Source: Aquicoccus porphyridii (GTDB lineage: Bacteria; Pseudomonadota; Alphaproteobacteria; Rhodobacterales; Rhodobacteraceae). Taken from it: a DNA stretch of 64,000 nucleotides. The position numbers and the translations under genes were made by a program. Below, piece after piece: positions 36,673 to 45,331 of this stretch (position 1 is its first letter; each line of letters starts with the position of its first letter). Under the pieces are notes generated by a model. That model did not search any database and was not told the origin of the DNA. It saw nothing but the letters and a program-made list of their open reading frames with translations. Location of the stretch: assembly GCF_008369105.1 (NCBI RefSeq), contig NZ_VINQ01000016.1, positions 38,400-102,399 of the forward strand, in the 5' to 3' direction.

Positions 36673-37745
36673 TGGATGGCGGCGCCGGGCATATGACCTA
36701 TCCGTGGGAGGCCCCGCCGGAGGAGGGTGAGGCCATCGAGGTGGCGCCCGGCGTTCTGTGGCTGCGCCTGCCGCTGCCGATGGCGCTCGATCATGTCAAT
36801 ATCTACGCGCTGGACGAGGGCGATCACTGGACCATCATCGACACCGGCATGAAGACGGGCCGCACCGAGGCCGTGTGGGAGCGCCTTCTTGACGGCCCGC
36901 TCGCGGGCAAGCCGGTGGGCCGGGTCCTGCTGACCCATCACCACCCCGATCACGTCGGCATGGCGGGCTGGTTCGTCGCGCGGGGGGCAGAGCTCTGGAC
37001 ATCGCGCACGGCCTACCTGATGGCGCGGATGCTGATCCTCGACGTCGAAGAGCGCCCGACGACACAGGCCGAGGCGTTCTGGCGCGGCGCGGGCATGGAT
37101 GCGGCGCATCTTGACAAGCGGATGAGCGAGCGGCCGTTCAATTTCTCCGATATCTGCCATGACCTTCCGGTGGGCTATACGCGGGTGCAGGAGGGCGAGG
37201 TGATCCGCATCGGCGGGCGCGACTGGGACGTGCATATGGGCAACGGCCACGCGCCGGAACACATCACGCTCTGGAGCCGCGACGACAACCTCGTGATCGC
37301 GGGCGACCAGATCATCAGCTCGATCAGCCCCAATATCGGTGTCTATCCCACCGAACCCGAGGCCGAACCGCTGGGCGAGTGGATGGAAGCCTGTGAGCGG
37401 CTGGCCCGATATGCGCGTCCCGATCAACTGGTCCTGTCGGGGCACAAGCTGCCCTTTACCGGCCTGCCGCTACGGCTGCGCCAGTTGCTCGACAATCACC
37501 ATGGAGCGCTGGCGCGGCTCGAGGCGCATCTCGATCGGCCCCGAGTGGCCTCGGATTGCTTTGCGCCGCTCTTCAAGCGCAGGATCGACGATGGAATCTA
37601 TGGTATGGCCCTTGTCGAAACGGTCGCGCACCTCAATCATCTGCTCAAGGAGGGGCGCGTGACGCGCACCCGCCGCGCCGACGGGGCGTGGCTCTGGCAG
37701 CAAGGGAGGAACGACAATGCAGGACGAGATCAGGACATCGGCTGA
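36672..37745 (+). CDS. MBL-fold metallohydrolase
   Basis: A 357-residue metallo-beta-lactamase-fold hydrolase. The metal-binding motif is LLTHHHPDHVGM (about residue 95). GNGHAPEHITLW and IAGDQIISSISPN supply the later His and Asp ligands, and SGHKLPFTGLP the last His. The C-terminal part after about residue 260 resembles the winged-helix LACTB2-type extension. Coupled to the preceding acyl-CoA dehydrogenase, a thioester hydrolase role is plausible but inferred. A second ATG (36693, MTYPWEAP) could be the real start. Confidence 0.88.
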   Translation: MDGGAGHMTYPWEAPPEEGEAIEVAPGVLWLRLPLPMALDHVNIYALDEGDHWTIIDTGMKTGRTEAVWERLLDGPLAGKPVGRVLLTHHHPDHVGMAGWFVARGAELWTSRTAYLMARMLILDVEERPTTQAEAFWRGAGMDAAHLDKRMSERPFNFSDICHDLPVGYTRVQEGEVIRIGGRDWDVHMGNGHAPEHITLWSRDDNLVIAGDQIISSISPNIGVYPTEPEAEPLGEWMEACERLARYARPDQLVLSGHKLPFTGLPLRLRQLLDNHHGALARLEAHLDRPRVASDCFAPLFKRRIDDGIYGMALVETVAHLNHLLKEGRVTRTRRADGAWLWQQGRNDNAGRDQDIG

Positions 37746-38202
37746 AGCCCATGAGGACAGTGCGATACCGCGCCGCCACGAAGTGCATGCCGATCCCGAA
37801 ACCAAAGCATGCAACGATGTGCCTGAAACGGTCAGGCAAAAGCCGCTCAAGCAGAAAAGCCCCGCCGAATGGGCCTATGAGCGGCTGATCCTCTATATCC
37901 AGAATTTCGAGGAACAGCTCGACAACGAACACGAGGTCGCGATGGGCTTTGCCGGGGACAATACCGGGGTGATCCGGATCGAGGGGATGGGGTTTTTCGA
38001 CCCCGATATCGTGACCTTCTACGGCTCGGACGCGGCCGGCGCGCGCACGCAATTGGTCCAGCATGTCAGCCAGTTGAGCGTGATGCTGCGCGCCCTGCCC
38101 CGGCAGGTCGATCGGGACGCGCCACGCCGTATCGGGTTTCGCCTGGCCCAGGATCTCGACAAGGAGAACGAAACCGCGCAATCCGATGACAAGCAAGGGT
38201 GA
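37717..38202 (+). CDS. DUF6173-type conserved protein
   Basis: A 161-residue protein whose N-terminal 45 residues are polar and probably disordered. They are followed by a conserved block, SPAEWAYERLILYIQNFEEQ, and GMGFFDPDIVTFYG. It resembles an uncharacterised alphaproteobacterial family (probably DUF6173). Its start overlaps the end of the MBL gene by 29 bases in another frame, so it is part of that operon. No enzyme motif is visible. Confidence 0.75.
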   Translation: MQDEIRTSAEAHEDSAIPRRHEVHADPETKACNDVPETVRQKPLKQKSPAEWAYERLILYIQNFEEQLDNEHEVAMGFAGDNTGVIRIEGMGFFDPDIVTFYGSDAAGARTQLVQHVSQLSVMLRALPRQVDRDAPRRIGFRLAQDLDKENETAQSDDKQG

Positions 38203-38257
38203 CAGGCTCGCGCAAATCCTCTATTCACATCCGCAACATCAGTATCGGAGCGCAAAA

Positions 38258-38392
38258 ATGAGTGAACACAAGCACGGTGAAATGGACATCAAGGTTCAGG
38301 AAAAGACCTTTGCAGGGTTCGTGAAATTCATGACCTGGTCAGTCGTCGTGATCATGTTTCTGCTGATTTTCATCGCCATGGTGAACGCCTGA
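38258..38392 (+). CDS. aa3-type cytochrome c oxidase subunit IV
   Basis: A 44-residue single-pass membrane protein: charged MSEHKHGEMDIKVQEKTFAG, then a hydrophobic helix (FMTWSVVVIMFLLIFIAMVN). This is the small bacterial subunit IV of aa3-type cytochrome c oxidase, found in alphaproteobacteria such as Paracoccus and Rhodobacter. It packs against subunits I and III and is not needed for catalysis. It lies apart from the main oxidase genes, as is usual. Start at 38258, after a GGAG. Confidence 0.9.
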   Translation: MSEHKHGEMDIKVQEKTFAGFVKFMTWSVVVIMFLLIFIAMVNA

Positions 38393-38435
38393 TTTCGGGT
38401 TCTGATTCTGATCTCCACGTGGGGAACTTTCTGGT

Positions 38436-39062
38436 ATGCGCAAGGTTCTTGCGGCCCTGATCGGGCTTCTTGTTCTGGCGGGCTGCGCCGCTGACCCGGT
38501 CTGGGCGCCCGATGAGGCCGTGCAGGCCGCGCAATACCGCCATCCGGGTCCGCCGCGCCTGACCCTGTTCACGATGATCAGCAACGACACCGGGGCGGGC
38601 GGGCATACCTCGCTGATGATCAACGCCTCGCAGCGGGTCATCTGGGACCCGTCGGGCACGTTCCATCACGAGACGATCCCCGAACGCAACGACCTGCTTT
38701 ACGGCATCACCCCGGCGGTGGCGGATGTCTACACGCGCTATCATGCCCGCAAGACATGGCACGTGATCATCCAGGAACTGGATGTCACGCCCGAGGTGGC
38801 CGAACGGGCCCTCGCGCTCGCGCAGGGGTATGGCGCCGTGCCGAACGCCTATTGCACCGTTTCCACGAGCGCGATCCTGCGGCAGTTGCCCGGGCTCGAC
38901 GGCCTCCGGCAGACCATGTTCCCGGTCAAGCTGGCCGATCAATTCCGCAAGATTCCGGGTGTGCGCGAACGGGTGCTGCATGAATATGACAGCGACGACA
39001 ATTCCCGCGTTCTCGAAGCGTGGGACCCGGCGCGCTTTGCTCGGTCGCAAAAGGCCGGTTGA
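38436..39062 (+). CDS. lipoprotein, possible permuted papain-like fold
   Basis: A 208-residue lipoprotein (signal peptide with lipobox LVLAGC, Cys at about residue 17). The mature domain has a His in GAGGHTSLMIN and, about 85 residues later, a Cys in PNAYCTVSTSAILRQLPG. The order His-then-Cys is that of circularly permuted NlpC/P60 (LRAT/YiiX-like) thiol hydrolases, so a peptidase, amidase or acyltransferase is possible. The family assignment is a guess; no close named relative was recognised. Confidence 0.7.
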   Translation: MRKVLAALIGLLVLAGCAADPVWAPDEAVQAAQYRHPGPPRLTLFTMISNDTGAGGHTSLMINASQRVIWDPSGTFHHETIPERNDLLYGITPAVADVYTRYHARKTWHVIIQELDVTPEVAERALALAQGYGAVPNAYCTVSTSAILRQLPGLDGLRQTMFPVKLADQFRKIPGVRERVLHEYDSDDNSRVLEAWDPARFARSQKAG

Positions 39063-39100
39063 TCCCGGGGCGCGCCCGCCACCGGCATCCGTCACCCGCC

Positions 39101-42100
39101 TCAGACCTCCTGCACCTCCACGACCCCCGGAAGGCTGCGGATCGCGCCCTTGATCTGCGGGTTGACCGGAAACTCGCGGCCCGCATCGACCTCGACCTCG
39201 CCGGGCAGCCCGGGGTTCATCAGGCAGAACCGGATCGGTCCGCGCCCGGCATTGCGGATCTTGTCCCGCGCATCGGCCAGAACATCGGCCACCGCGCGGA
39301 TCGCGGACTGGTCCTCGACAAAAATCCGCAGGCCCACCGCCCCCGCATCGGCCACCACCGCGTCGATCGGCGCCACCGAACGGCCCAGCAGCTTGAGTTG
39401 ATCGGCCTCCATCGTCGCCTCGGCGGTGATCACGACCTTTTCGCCCGCCTCAAGGAAATCCCGCGATTTCTCAAGCGTTTCCGAAAACAGCGTCACCTCG
39501 TAGGCACCGCTCACATCCGAAAGCTGAACAAAGGCAAAGCGGTTGCCGCGCGCCGACTTGCGTTCCTGCCGCCCGGCGATCACACCGGCCAGCTTTGCCA
39601 GATGCGGCCCGGCCTCGGCCTTGGCGCTGACCTCGTCGAGGCTCATCACCCCCTTGCGTTTGAGCACGGCAGCATAATCGTCAAGCGGATGACCCGAGAG
39701 ATAGAAACCCACCGCGCGGAACTCCTCGCCCAGACGCTCGGCGGGTAGCCAGTCCCCCACCGGCGAGAGCCGCGGCTCGGGCAGATCGTCGCCCGCATCG
39801 CCAAAAAGCGACACCTGTTCCGAAGTTTTCTGTTCATGCACCGCCGCCGAATAACCCATCAGCGGCTCAAGCGAATCGAACACACGGCGGCGGTTGCGAT
39901 CGAGCTCGTCGAACGCCCCGGCCCGGGCCAGCATCTCCAGCGACCGCTTGCCCACCCGCTTGAGATCGACCCGCCGCGCGAAATCGAACAGCGTGGCAAA
40001 GGGCTTGTCCTGGCCGTCCACGCGCCGCGCATCGGTGATGAGACGCATCGCCTCGACACCCACGTTCTTGAGCGCGCCCAACGCATAATGCAGCACCTGC
40101 CTCTTGACCGTGAACATCGCCTCGGACCGGTTCACGCAGGGCGGCAGCCAGTCAAGCCCCAGCCCCTTTTTCACCTCTTCGAAGTAAACGCCCAGCTTGT
40201 CGGTGAGATGGATGTCGCAATTCATCACCCCGGCCATGAATTCCACCGGGTGATTGGCCTTGAGCCAGGCGGTCTGGTAACTCACCACCGCATAGGCCGC
40301 CGCGTGGGACTTGTTGAAACCGTAGTTGGCGAACTTGTCGAGCAGGTTCCAGACCTCGAGCGCCTTGGCGTCATCGACGCCGTTTTCCTTGGCGCCCGCG
40401 ATGAATTTCGGCCGCTCGGCGTCCATTGCCTCCTGGATCTTCTTGCCCATCGCCCGGCGCAGCAGGTCGGCGCCGCCAAGGGAATAGCCCGCCATTTCCT
40501 GCGCGATCTGCATCACCTGTTCCTGGTAGACGATGATGCCCTGCGTCTCGTCGAGGATATGATCGACCGAAGGATGCAGGAAATCGCGCTCGCTCAGCCC
40601 GTTCTTGACCTCGCAATATTTCGGGATGTTCTCCATCGGGCCGGGCCGGTAAAGCGCCACGAGCGCCACGATATCCTCGATACAGGTGGGCTTCATCCGC
40701 TTGAGCGCGTCCATCATGCCCGAGCTTTCCACCTGGAACACCGCCACGGTGCGCGCCCGCGCATAAAGCTCATAAGTCTTCGCGTCATCGAGCGGGATCT
40801 GCCCGATATCGTTCTCGGCCCCCGGGAAGGGCTCGTAGATGGTGCTGCCATCGGCGGCCTCGTGCAGGCTGCGCCCCTCACCGTGAATGAGATCCACCGC
40901 GTTCTGGATCACGGTCAGCGTCTTGAGGCCGAGGAAGTCGAACTTCACCAGCCCCGCCTGCTCGACCCATTTCATGTTGAACTGCGTCGCGGGCATGTCC
41001 GAGCGCGGGTCCTGGTAAAGCGGCACCAGCTCATCGAGCGGTCGGTCGCCGATCACCACCCCCGCGGCATGGGTCGAGGCGTTCCGAAGCAGCCCTTCGA
41101 GCTTCATCCCGTAATTCAGCAGCCGGTCCACGACTTCCTCGGCGCGCGCCGCCTCGCGCAGACGGTCTTCCTGCGCCAGCGCCTTCTCGATCGACACCGG
41201 CTTGACCCCTTCGACCGGGATCATCTTGCTCAACCGGTCGACCTGGCCATAGGGCATCTGCAGCACGCGGCCCACGTCACGCACGGCGGCCTTGGACAGA
41301 AGCGCGCCAAAGGTGATGATCTGCCCCACCTTGTCGCGGCCATAGGTCTCCTGCACATAGCGGATCACCTCTTCGCGGCGGTCCATGCAGAAGTCGATGT
41401 CGAAATCGGGCATGCTGACCCGTTCGGGATTCAGAAACCGCTCGAACAGAAGCGAATAGCGCAGCGGGTCAAGGTCGGTAATGGTCAACGCATAGGCGAC
41501 AAGCGACCCCGCCCCCGACCCACGCCCCGGCCCGACCGGGATGTCCTGCTCCTTGGCCCATTTGATGAAATCGGCCACGATCAGGAAGTAACCGGGAAAC
41601 CCCATGCCCTCGATGATCCCAAGCTCGAAATCGAGCCGTTTCTCATACTCCTCGACCGGCGCGGCGTGGGGGATGACGGCCAGCCGCGCAGCCAGCCCTT
41701 CCTTGGCCTGACGGCGCAGCTCATCGACCTCGTCCTCGGCGAAACGCGGCAGGATCGGATCGCGCCGATACGCCATGAAGGCACAACGTCGCGCAATTTC
41801 CACCGTGTTTTCAATCGCCTCTGGCAGATCGGCAAACAGCGTCACCATCTCCTGCGGGCTTTTGAAATAATGCTGCGGCGTCAGGCGGCGGCGCGGCTCG
41901 GACTGATCGACATAGGCGCCATCCGCGATACAGATCAGCGCATCATGCGCCTCGTACATCTCGCTTTGCGGGAAATAGACGTCATTCGTCGCCACCAGCG
42001 GCAGGTCCATGTCATAGGCCATCTCGACGAAACCGCGCTCGGTCTGCCGTTCGGCCTGTGGAAGCCCGTTTTCGCCCGGGTGGCGCTGCAACTCGACATA

Positions 42101-42613
42101 AAGCCGGTCGCCGAACATCGCCTTGAGCCGCTCCATCAACGCCCGCGCCGCCGGTCGCTGCCCACCCTGCAAAAGCCGCCCCACCGGCCCCTCGGGCCCA
42201 CCGGTCAGGCAGATCAGCCCGCCGGAATGGCGCCCAAGCTCGTCCATCGTGACCTGCGCCAACCCGCCATGCTTGTCCACGTAGAGGCAGGAATTGAGCT
42301 TCATCAGGTTTTCATACCCGCCCTCGTTCTGCGCCAGCAGAACCACCGGCGCGGGCATCCGCGGCTTTTCCCCCGGCGCAGGTTCGACATAGGCCAGGTC
42401 GACCTGACAGCCGATGATCGGCTGCACCCCCGCCCCGCTCAGCGTCACGGAAAATTCCAGCGCCGCGAACATGTTGTTGGTATCGGTCAGCGCCACCGCG
42501 GGCATGCGCATCTTCTCGCACAGCCCGGGCAACGACTTGAGCCGCACCGCCCCTTCCAGAAGCGAATATTCGGAATGCACGCGAAGATGGATGAATCGGG
42601 GATCACTGCTCAT
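39101..42613 (-). CDS. dnaE: DNA polymerase III alpha subunit
   Basis: A 1170-residue DnaE1, the replicative polymerase. The PHP domain is at the N-terminus (HLRVHSEYSLLEGAVRLKSL; ALTDTNNMFA). The catalytic palm motif is PDFDIDFCMDRREEVI near residue 401. The fingers and helical region includes IIVYQEQVMQIAQEMAGY and KKIQEAMDAERPKFI. The OB-fold domain is near residues 990-1070. Length is typical. A 974-codon frame on the opposite strand is a codon-bias artefact. Confidence 0.98.
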   Translation of the reverse strand: MSSDPRFIHLRVHSEYSLLEGAVRLKSLPGLCEKMRMPAVALTDTNNMFAALEFSVTLSGAGVQPIIGCQVDLAYVEPAPGEKPRMPAPVVLLAQNEGGYENLMKLNSCLYVDKHGGLAQVTMDELGRHSGGLICLTGGPEGPVGRLLQGGQRPAARALMERLKAMFGDRLYVELQRHPGENGLPQAERQTERGFVEMAYDMDLPLVATNDVYFPQSEMYEAHDALICIADGAYVDQSEPRRRLTPQHYFKSPQEMVTLFADLPEAIENTVEIARRCAFMAYRRDPILPRFAEDEVDELRRQAKEGLAARLAVIPHAAPVEEYEKRLDFELGIIEGMGFPGYFLIVADFIKWAKEQDIPVGPGRGSGAGSLVAYALTITDLDPLRYSLLFERFLNPERVSMPDFDIDFCMDRREEVIRYVQETYGRDKVGQIITFGALLSKAAVRDVGRVLQMPYGQVDRLSKMIPVEGVKPVSIEKALAQEDRLREAARAEEVVDRLLNYGMKLEGLLRNASTHAAGVVIGDRPLDELVPLYQDPRSDMPATQFNMKWVEQAGLVKFDFLGLKTLTVIQNAVDLIHGEGRSLHEAADGSTIYEPFPGAENDIGQIPLDDAKTYELYARARTVAVFQVESSGMMDALKRMKPTCIEDIVALVALYRPGPMENIPKYCEVKNGLSERDFLHPSVDHILDETQGIIVYQEQVMQIAQEMAGYSLGGADLLRRAMGKKIQEAMDAERPKFIAGAKENGVDDAKALEVWNLLDKFANYGFNKSHAAAYAVVSYQTAWLKANHPVEFMAGVMNCDIHLTDKLGVYFEEVKKGLGLDWLPPCVNRSEAMFTVKRQVLHYALGALKNVGVEAMRLITDARRVDGQDKPFATLFDFARRVDLKRVGKRSLEMLARAGAFDELDRNRRRVFDSLEPLMGYSAAVHEQKTSEQVSLFGDAGDDLPEPRLSPVGDWLPAERLGEEFRAVGFYLSGHPLDDYAAVLKRKGVMSLDEVSAKAEAGPHLAKLAGVIAGRQERKSARGNRFAFVQLSDVSGAYEVTLFSETLEKSRDFLEAGEKVVITAEATMEADQLKLLGRSVAPIDAVVADAGAVGLRIFVEDQSAIRAVADVLADARDKIRNAGRGPIRFCLMNPGLPGEVEVDAGREFPVNPQIKGAIRSLPGVVEVQEV

Positions 42614-42672
42614 GCCCCGAGACTACCCGCAGCGCGGCGCACGCGAAAGCACCAACCCGGCAGTCACCCGTC

Positions 42673-42710
42673 AAAAAAACGCCGGGCATCCGCACCCGCA
42701 CGCCCGGCGC
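42673..42710 (-). terminator. intrinsic terminator of the gene at 42712-43539
   Basis: On the minus strand CGCCGGGC and GCCCGGCG form an 8-bp stem, followed at once by seven U residues (42673-42679). It lies right after the upstream stop codon, before dnaE. Confidence 0.88.
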
Positions 42711-42711
42711 A

Positions 42712-43539
42712 TCACATGGCCGGATCTGTCGCCAACCCGGTGATCCGCCCCCGCCAATAGGGGGCAAATCCCTCGCCTCCGACATAGCCGACCTCGCCGC
42801 GCAGGGGCACACGCCGACCGCCAATCATGCCATAATCGTGGAACCGCCCGCGCCAGTCGCGCAAGGTGCTGCGCCCGTCCGGCCCGGTCGCCGGGCGGTC
42901 GCGGGCATTCATCTCGACGATGTCCCCGCCGGCATCCAACGTGAAACACACAACCGCGTCGCGTGGCGTCATGGCCAGCCGCGCTTCGATCCGCCCATCT
43001 TCCAGCACCCGCCATAGAACCGCACGGTTTGCCAGAATGGCATCCGGCGCCCATGGCAATTCGGCGAGGTAACGCATCGCCTCGCCCCGATCCATCTCGC
43101 CGCCCTGCACGCGCGCCACCGGCACCGATCCCATCAGCCGCGCCGCCAGCAAGCCGTGCCCCTCCACGTAACTGTCGATCACCCGCAGGCTCACCAGCGG
43201 TCCGCGCATCTGCCACGCCTCCCAGACAAAGCCGGGGGTCGCAACGCCGATCACCTGTCGCGCCGTGATCGGTTGCCATCCCTTGCCCGGCGCCAGTGTC
43301 ATTTCCGCCGCTTGCGTCAAGTGCAACGCAGGCGCCAAAGGGGGGGTCCCGCCGGTGCCACGCAGGCCCAGCGCGGCAACGGCCTGGGGAAGATCGTCGC
43401 GTATCCCGTCCGGCGCGGGCCCTGCCACGACCCTCCCGACCAGCGCCGCCGCTTCCTCGCGAAATCGCCGCGCGGCCCAAAGGTGCAACGCACCCAACAC
43501 CGCCAGCCCGCCAACGATACCTGTCACCACCATCATCAT
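42712..43539 (-). CDS. DUF6544-type conserved protein
   Basis: A 275-residue protein with one N-terminal hydrophobic segment (VVTGIVGGLAVLGALHLWA), so probably anchored in the inner membrane. The soluble part contains blocks typical of an uncharacterised family (probably DUF6544): LHLTQAAEMTLAPGKGWQP, EMDRGEAMRYLAELPWAPDA and the C-terminal GEVGYVGGEGFAPYWRGRI. The start at MMMVVTG (43539) has AGGGG upstream. A strong terminator follows. Confidence 0.75.
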   Translation of the reverse strand: MMMVVTGIVGGLAVLGALHLWAARRFREEAAALVGRVVAGPAPDGIRDDLPQAVAALGLRGTGGTPPLAPALHLTQAAEMTLAPGKGWQPITARQVIGVATPGFVWEAWQMRGPLVSLRVIDSYVEGHGLLAARLMGSVPVARVQGGEMDRGEAMRYLAELPWAPDAILANRAVLWRVLEDGRIEARLAMTPRDAVVCFTLDAGGDIVEMNARDRPATGPDGRSTLRDWRGRFHDYGMIGGRRVPLRGEVGYVGGEGFAPYWRGRITGLATDPAM

Positions 43540-43804
43540 GTCAGCCCCTGCTACCACTCCCGGGAAAGCCTGCCTCTTTCGCGTGCATCCCGTCGAATTG
43601 TATGCGTTTATCGCACAACATCGAAAATATCGCCTTGATTATCTACACATCATTGAAAGACTTTATGGGCGCCACGGCGAATCCCTGCTTGCGCGAATCC
43701 GGGTAAACCCGTTTTCTTATTGTCACAAACAGGGGGGCGCAGGCCCGAAGAATGAAACAAACGCAACCAGCGCGCGTTCCAGCGGCGCGCCAGGGGGAAA
43801 CCGC

Positions 43805-45331
43805 GTGACAGGGACGTTGCTTTCGATCAAGGGTCTGACCAAGGCCTATCCCGGCGTCGTGGCCAATGATACTGTCTCCCTTGATATCGGCACGGGCGAG
43901 ATTCACGCGCTTCTGGGCGAGAACGGGGCCGGCAAATCGACCCTGGTCAAGATGATCTATGGCCTCGTCAAACCCGATGGCGGTACGATGCAGATGCGCG
44001 GCGCGCCCTTCGCCCCGCCCGAGCCGCGCTCGGCCCGCGCCGCGGGTGTCGCCATGGTGTTCCAGCATTTTTCGCTGTTCGACGCGCTCGACGTGTCCGA
44101 GAATATCGCTCTCGGGATGGAAAACCCGCCCCCCCTGCGCGACCTCGCCGCGCGCATCCGAACCGTGTCCGAGGATTATGGCCTGCCGCTCGATCCTTAC
44201 CGCACCGTCGGGGGGCTCTCGGCCGGCGAACGCCAGCGGGTCGAGATCATCCGCTGCCTGTTGCAGGACCCCAAGCTCCTGATCATGGACGAACCGACTA
44301 GCGTTCTCACCCCGCAAGAGGTTGGAATCCTGTTCGAAACCCTCAACAAGCTGCGCAGCGAAGGCACCTCGATCCTCTATATCAGTCACAAGCTCGAAGA
44401 GATCCGCACGCTCTGCGACACCGCGACGATCCTGCGGCTGGGCAAGAACGTGGGTACCTGCGACCCGCGCGAAACAACCGCGCGCCAGATGGCCGAAATG
44501 ATGGTCGGCAGCGAATTGCAGACCCCGAAAGGCACCGGCGCGACGCCGGGCGCGGCGGTGCTTGATGTCTCGGGGCTCTCGCTGCCTGCGCCCACGAGGT
44601 TCGGCACCGCGCTCAAGAACGTGCATCTGCGGCTGCACATGGGCGAGGTTCTGGGCATCGGCGGGGTCGCGGGCAACGGTCAGGACGAACTTCTCGCCGC
44701 GCTTTCGGGCGAAATGCGTGCCGCCCCCGACGCGATCCGCCTCAAGGGGCAGGATATCGGCCATCTCGGCCCCACTGCGCGCCGCCGCCGCGGCCTGCTG
44801 GCGGCGCCCGAGGAACGGCTCGGCCATGCCGCCGCCCCCGACATGAGCCTGACCGAGAACGCGCTGCTCACTGGCGCGGTGCGCGAGGGGCTGACCGCCA
44901 ATGGTTTTCTCAAATGGGGCAAGGCGCGGAGCTTTGCCGAAAGGATCATCGAAACCTTCGATGTCCGCACGCCCGGCCCCGACAACGCCGCGCGCTCGCT
45001 TTCGGGTGGAAATCTCCAGAAATTCGTCATCGGCCGCGAAGTGCTTCAGCGCCCCGAGGTTCTCGTGGTGAACCAGCCGACATGGGGCGTCGACGCCTCG
45101 GCCGCCGCCGCGATCCGCCAAGCGCTGCTCGATCTGGCCGGGAACGGCACCGCCGTGCTGGTGATTTCCCAGGATCTCGACGAATTGATGGAGGTGGCCG
45201 ATCATTTCGCCGCGCTCAACGAAGGGCGGCTGACCGACACCCGCCGCACCGGCGATCTCACGATCGAGGAGATCGGGCTGATGATGGGCGGCGCGCATGA
45301 CGGGATGGGGATCGCTCATGCTGAGGCTTGA
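43805..45331 (+). CDS. BMP-type ABC importer, double ATPase subunit
   Basis: A 508-residue ATPase with two ABC cassettes. The first is canonical: Walker A LLGENGAGKSTL, signature LSAGERQRVEI and Walker B LLIMDEPT. The second has a degenerate Walker A region (GVAGNGQDELLAAL), with LSGGNLQKFVI and VNQPTWGVDAS, the usual pattern of sugar/nucleoside importers. The start is GTG at 43805, with AGGGGGA six bases before it; the 180 codons of open frame upstream are not coding. It overlaps the permease start by 14 bases. Confidence 0.93.
   Translation: MTGTLLSIKGLTKAYPGVVANDTVSLDIGTGEIHALLGENGAGKSTLVKMIYGLVKPDGGTMQMRGAPFAPPEPRSARAAGVAMVFQHFSLFDALDVSENIALGMENPPPLRDLAARIRTVSEDYGLPLDPYRTVGGLSAGERQRVEIIRCLLQDPKLLIMDEPTSVLTPQEVGILFETLNKLRSEGTSILYISHKLEEIRTLCDTATILRLGKNVGTCDPRETTARQMAEMMVGSELQTPKGTGATPGAAVLDVSGLSLPAPTRFGTALKNVHLRLHMGEVLGIGGVAGNGQDELLAALSGEMRAAPDAIRLKGQDIGHLGPTARRRRGLLAAPEERLGHAAAPDMSLTENALLTGAVREGLTANGFLKWGKARSFAERIIETFDVRTPGPDNAARSLSGGNLQKFVIGREVLQRPEVLVVNQPTWGVDASAAAAIRQALLDLAGNGTAVLVISQDLDELMEVADHFAALNEGRLTDTRRTGDLTIEEIGLMMGGAHDGMGIAHAEA

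Noticed and set aside
39836..42760. 974-codon plus-strand frame antisense to dnaE
   Set aside because: dnaE on the minus strand is clear at the motif level; the opposite frame is open only because of biased codon use in GC-rich DNA.
43602..43706. 34-codon frame (MRLSHNIENIALIIYTSLKD...) before the BMP importer
   Set aside because: Short, with no clear ribosome-binding site, and inside the AT-rich divergent promoter region; no evidence of coding.
43265..43804. 180-codon N-terminal extension of the importer ATPase
   Set aside because: It is antisense to the DUF6544-type gene in part and low in protein character; the GTG at 43805 has a good ribosome-binding site and family-like N-terminus.
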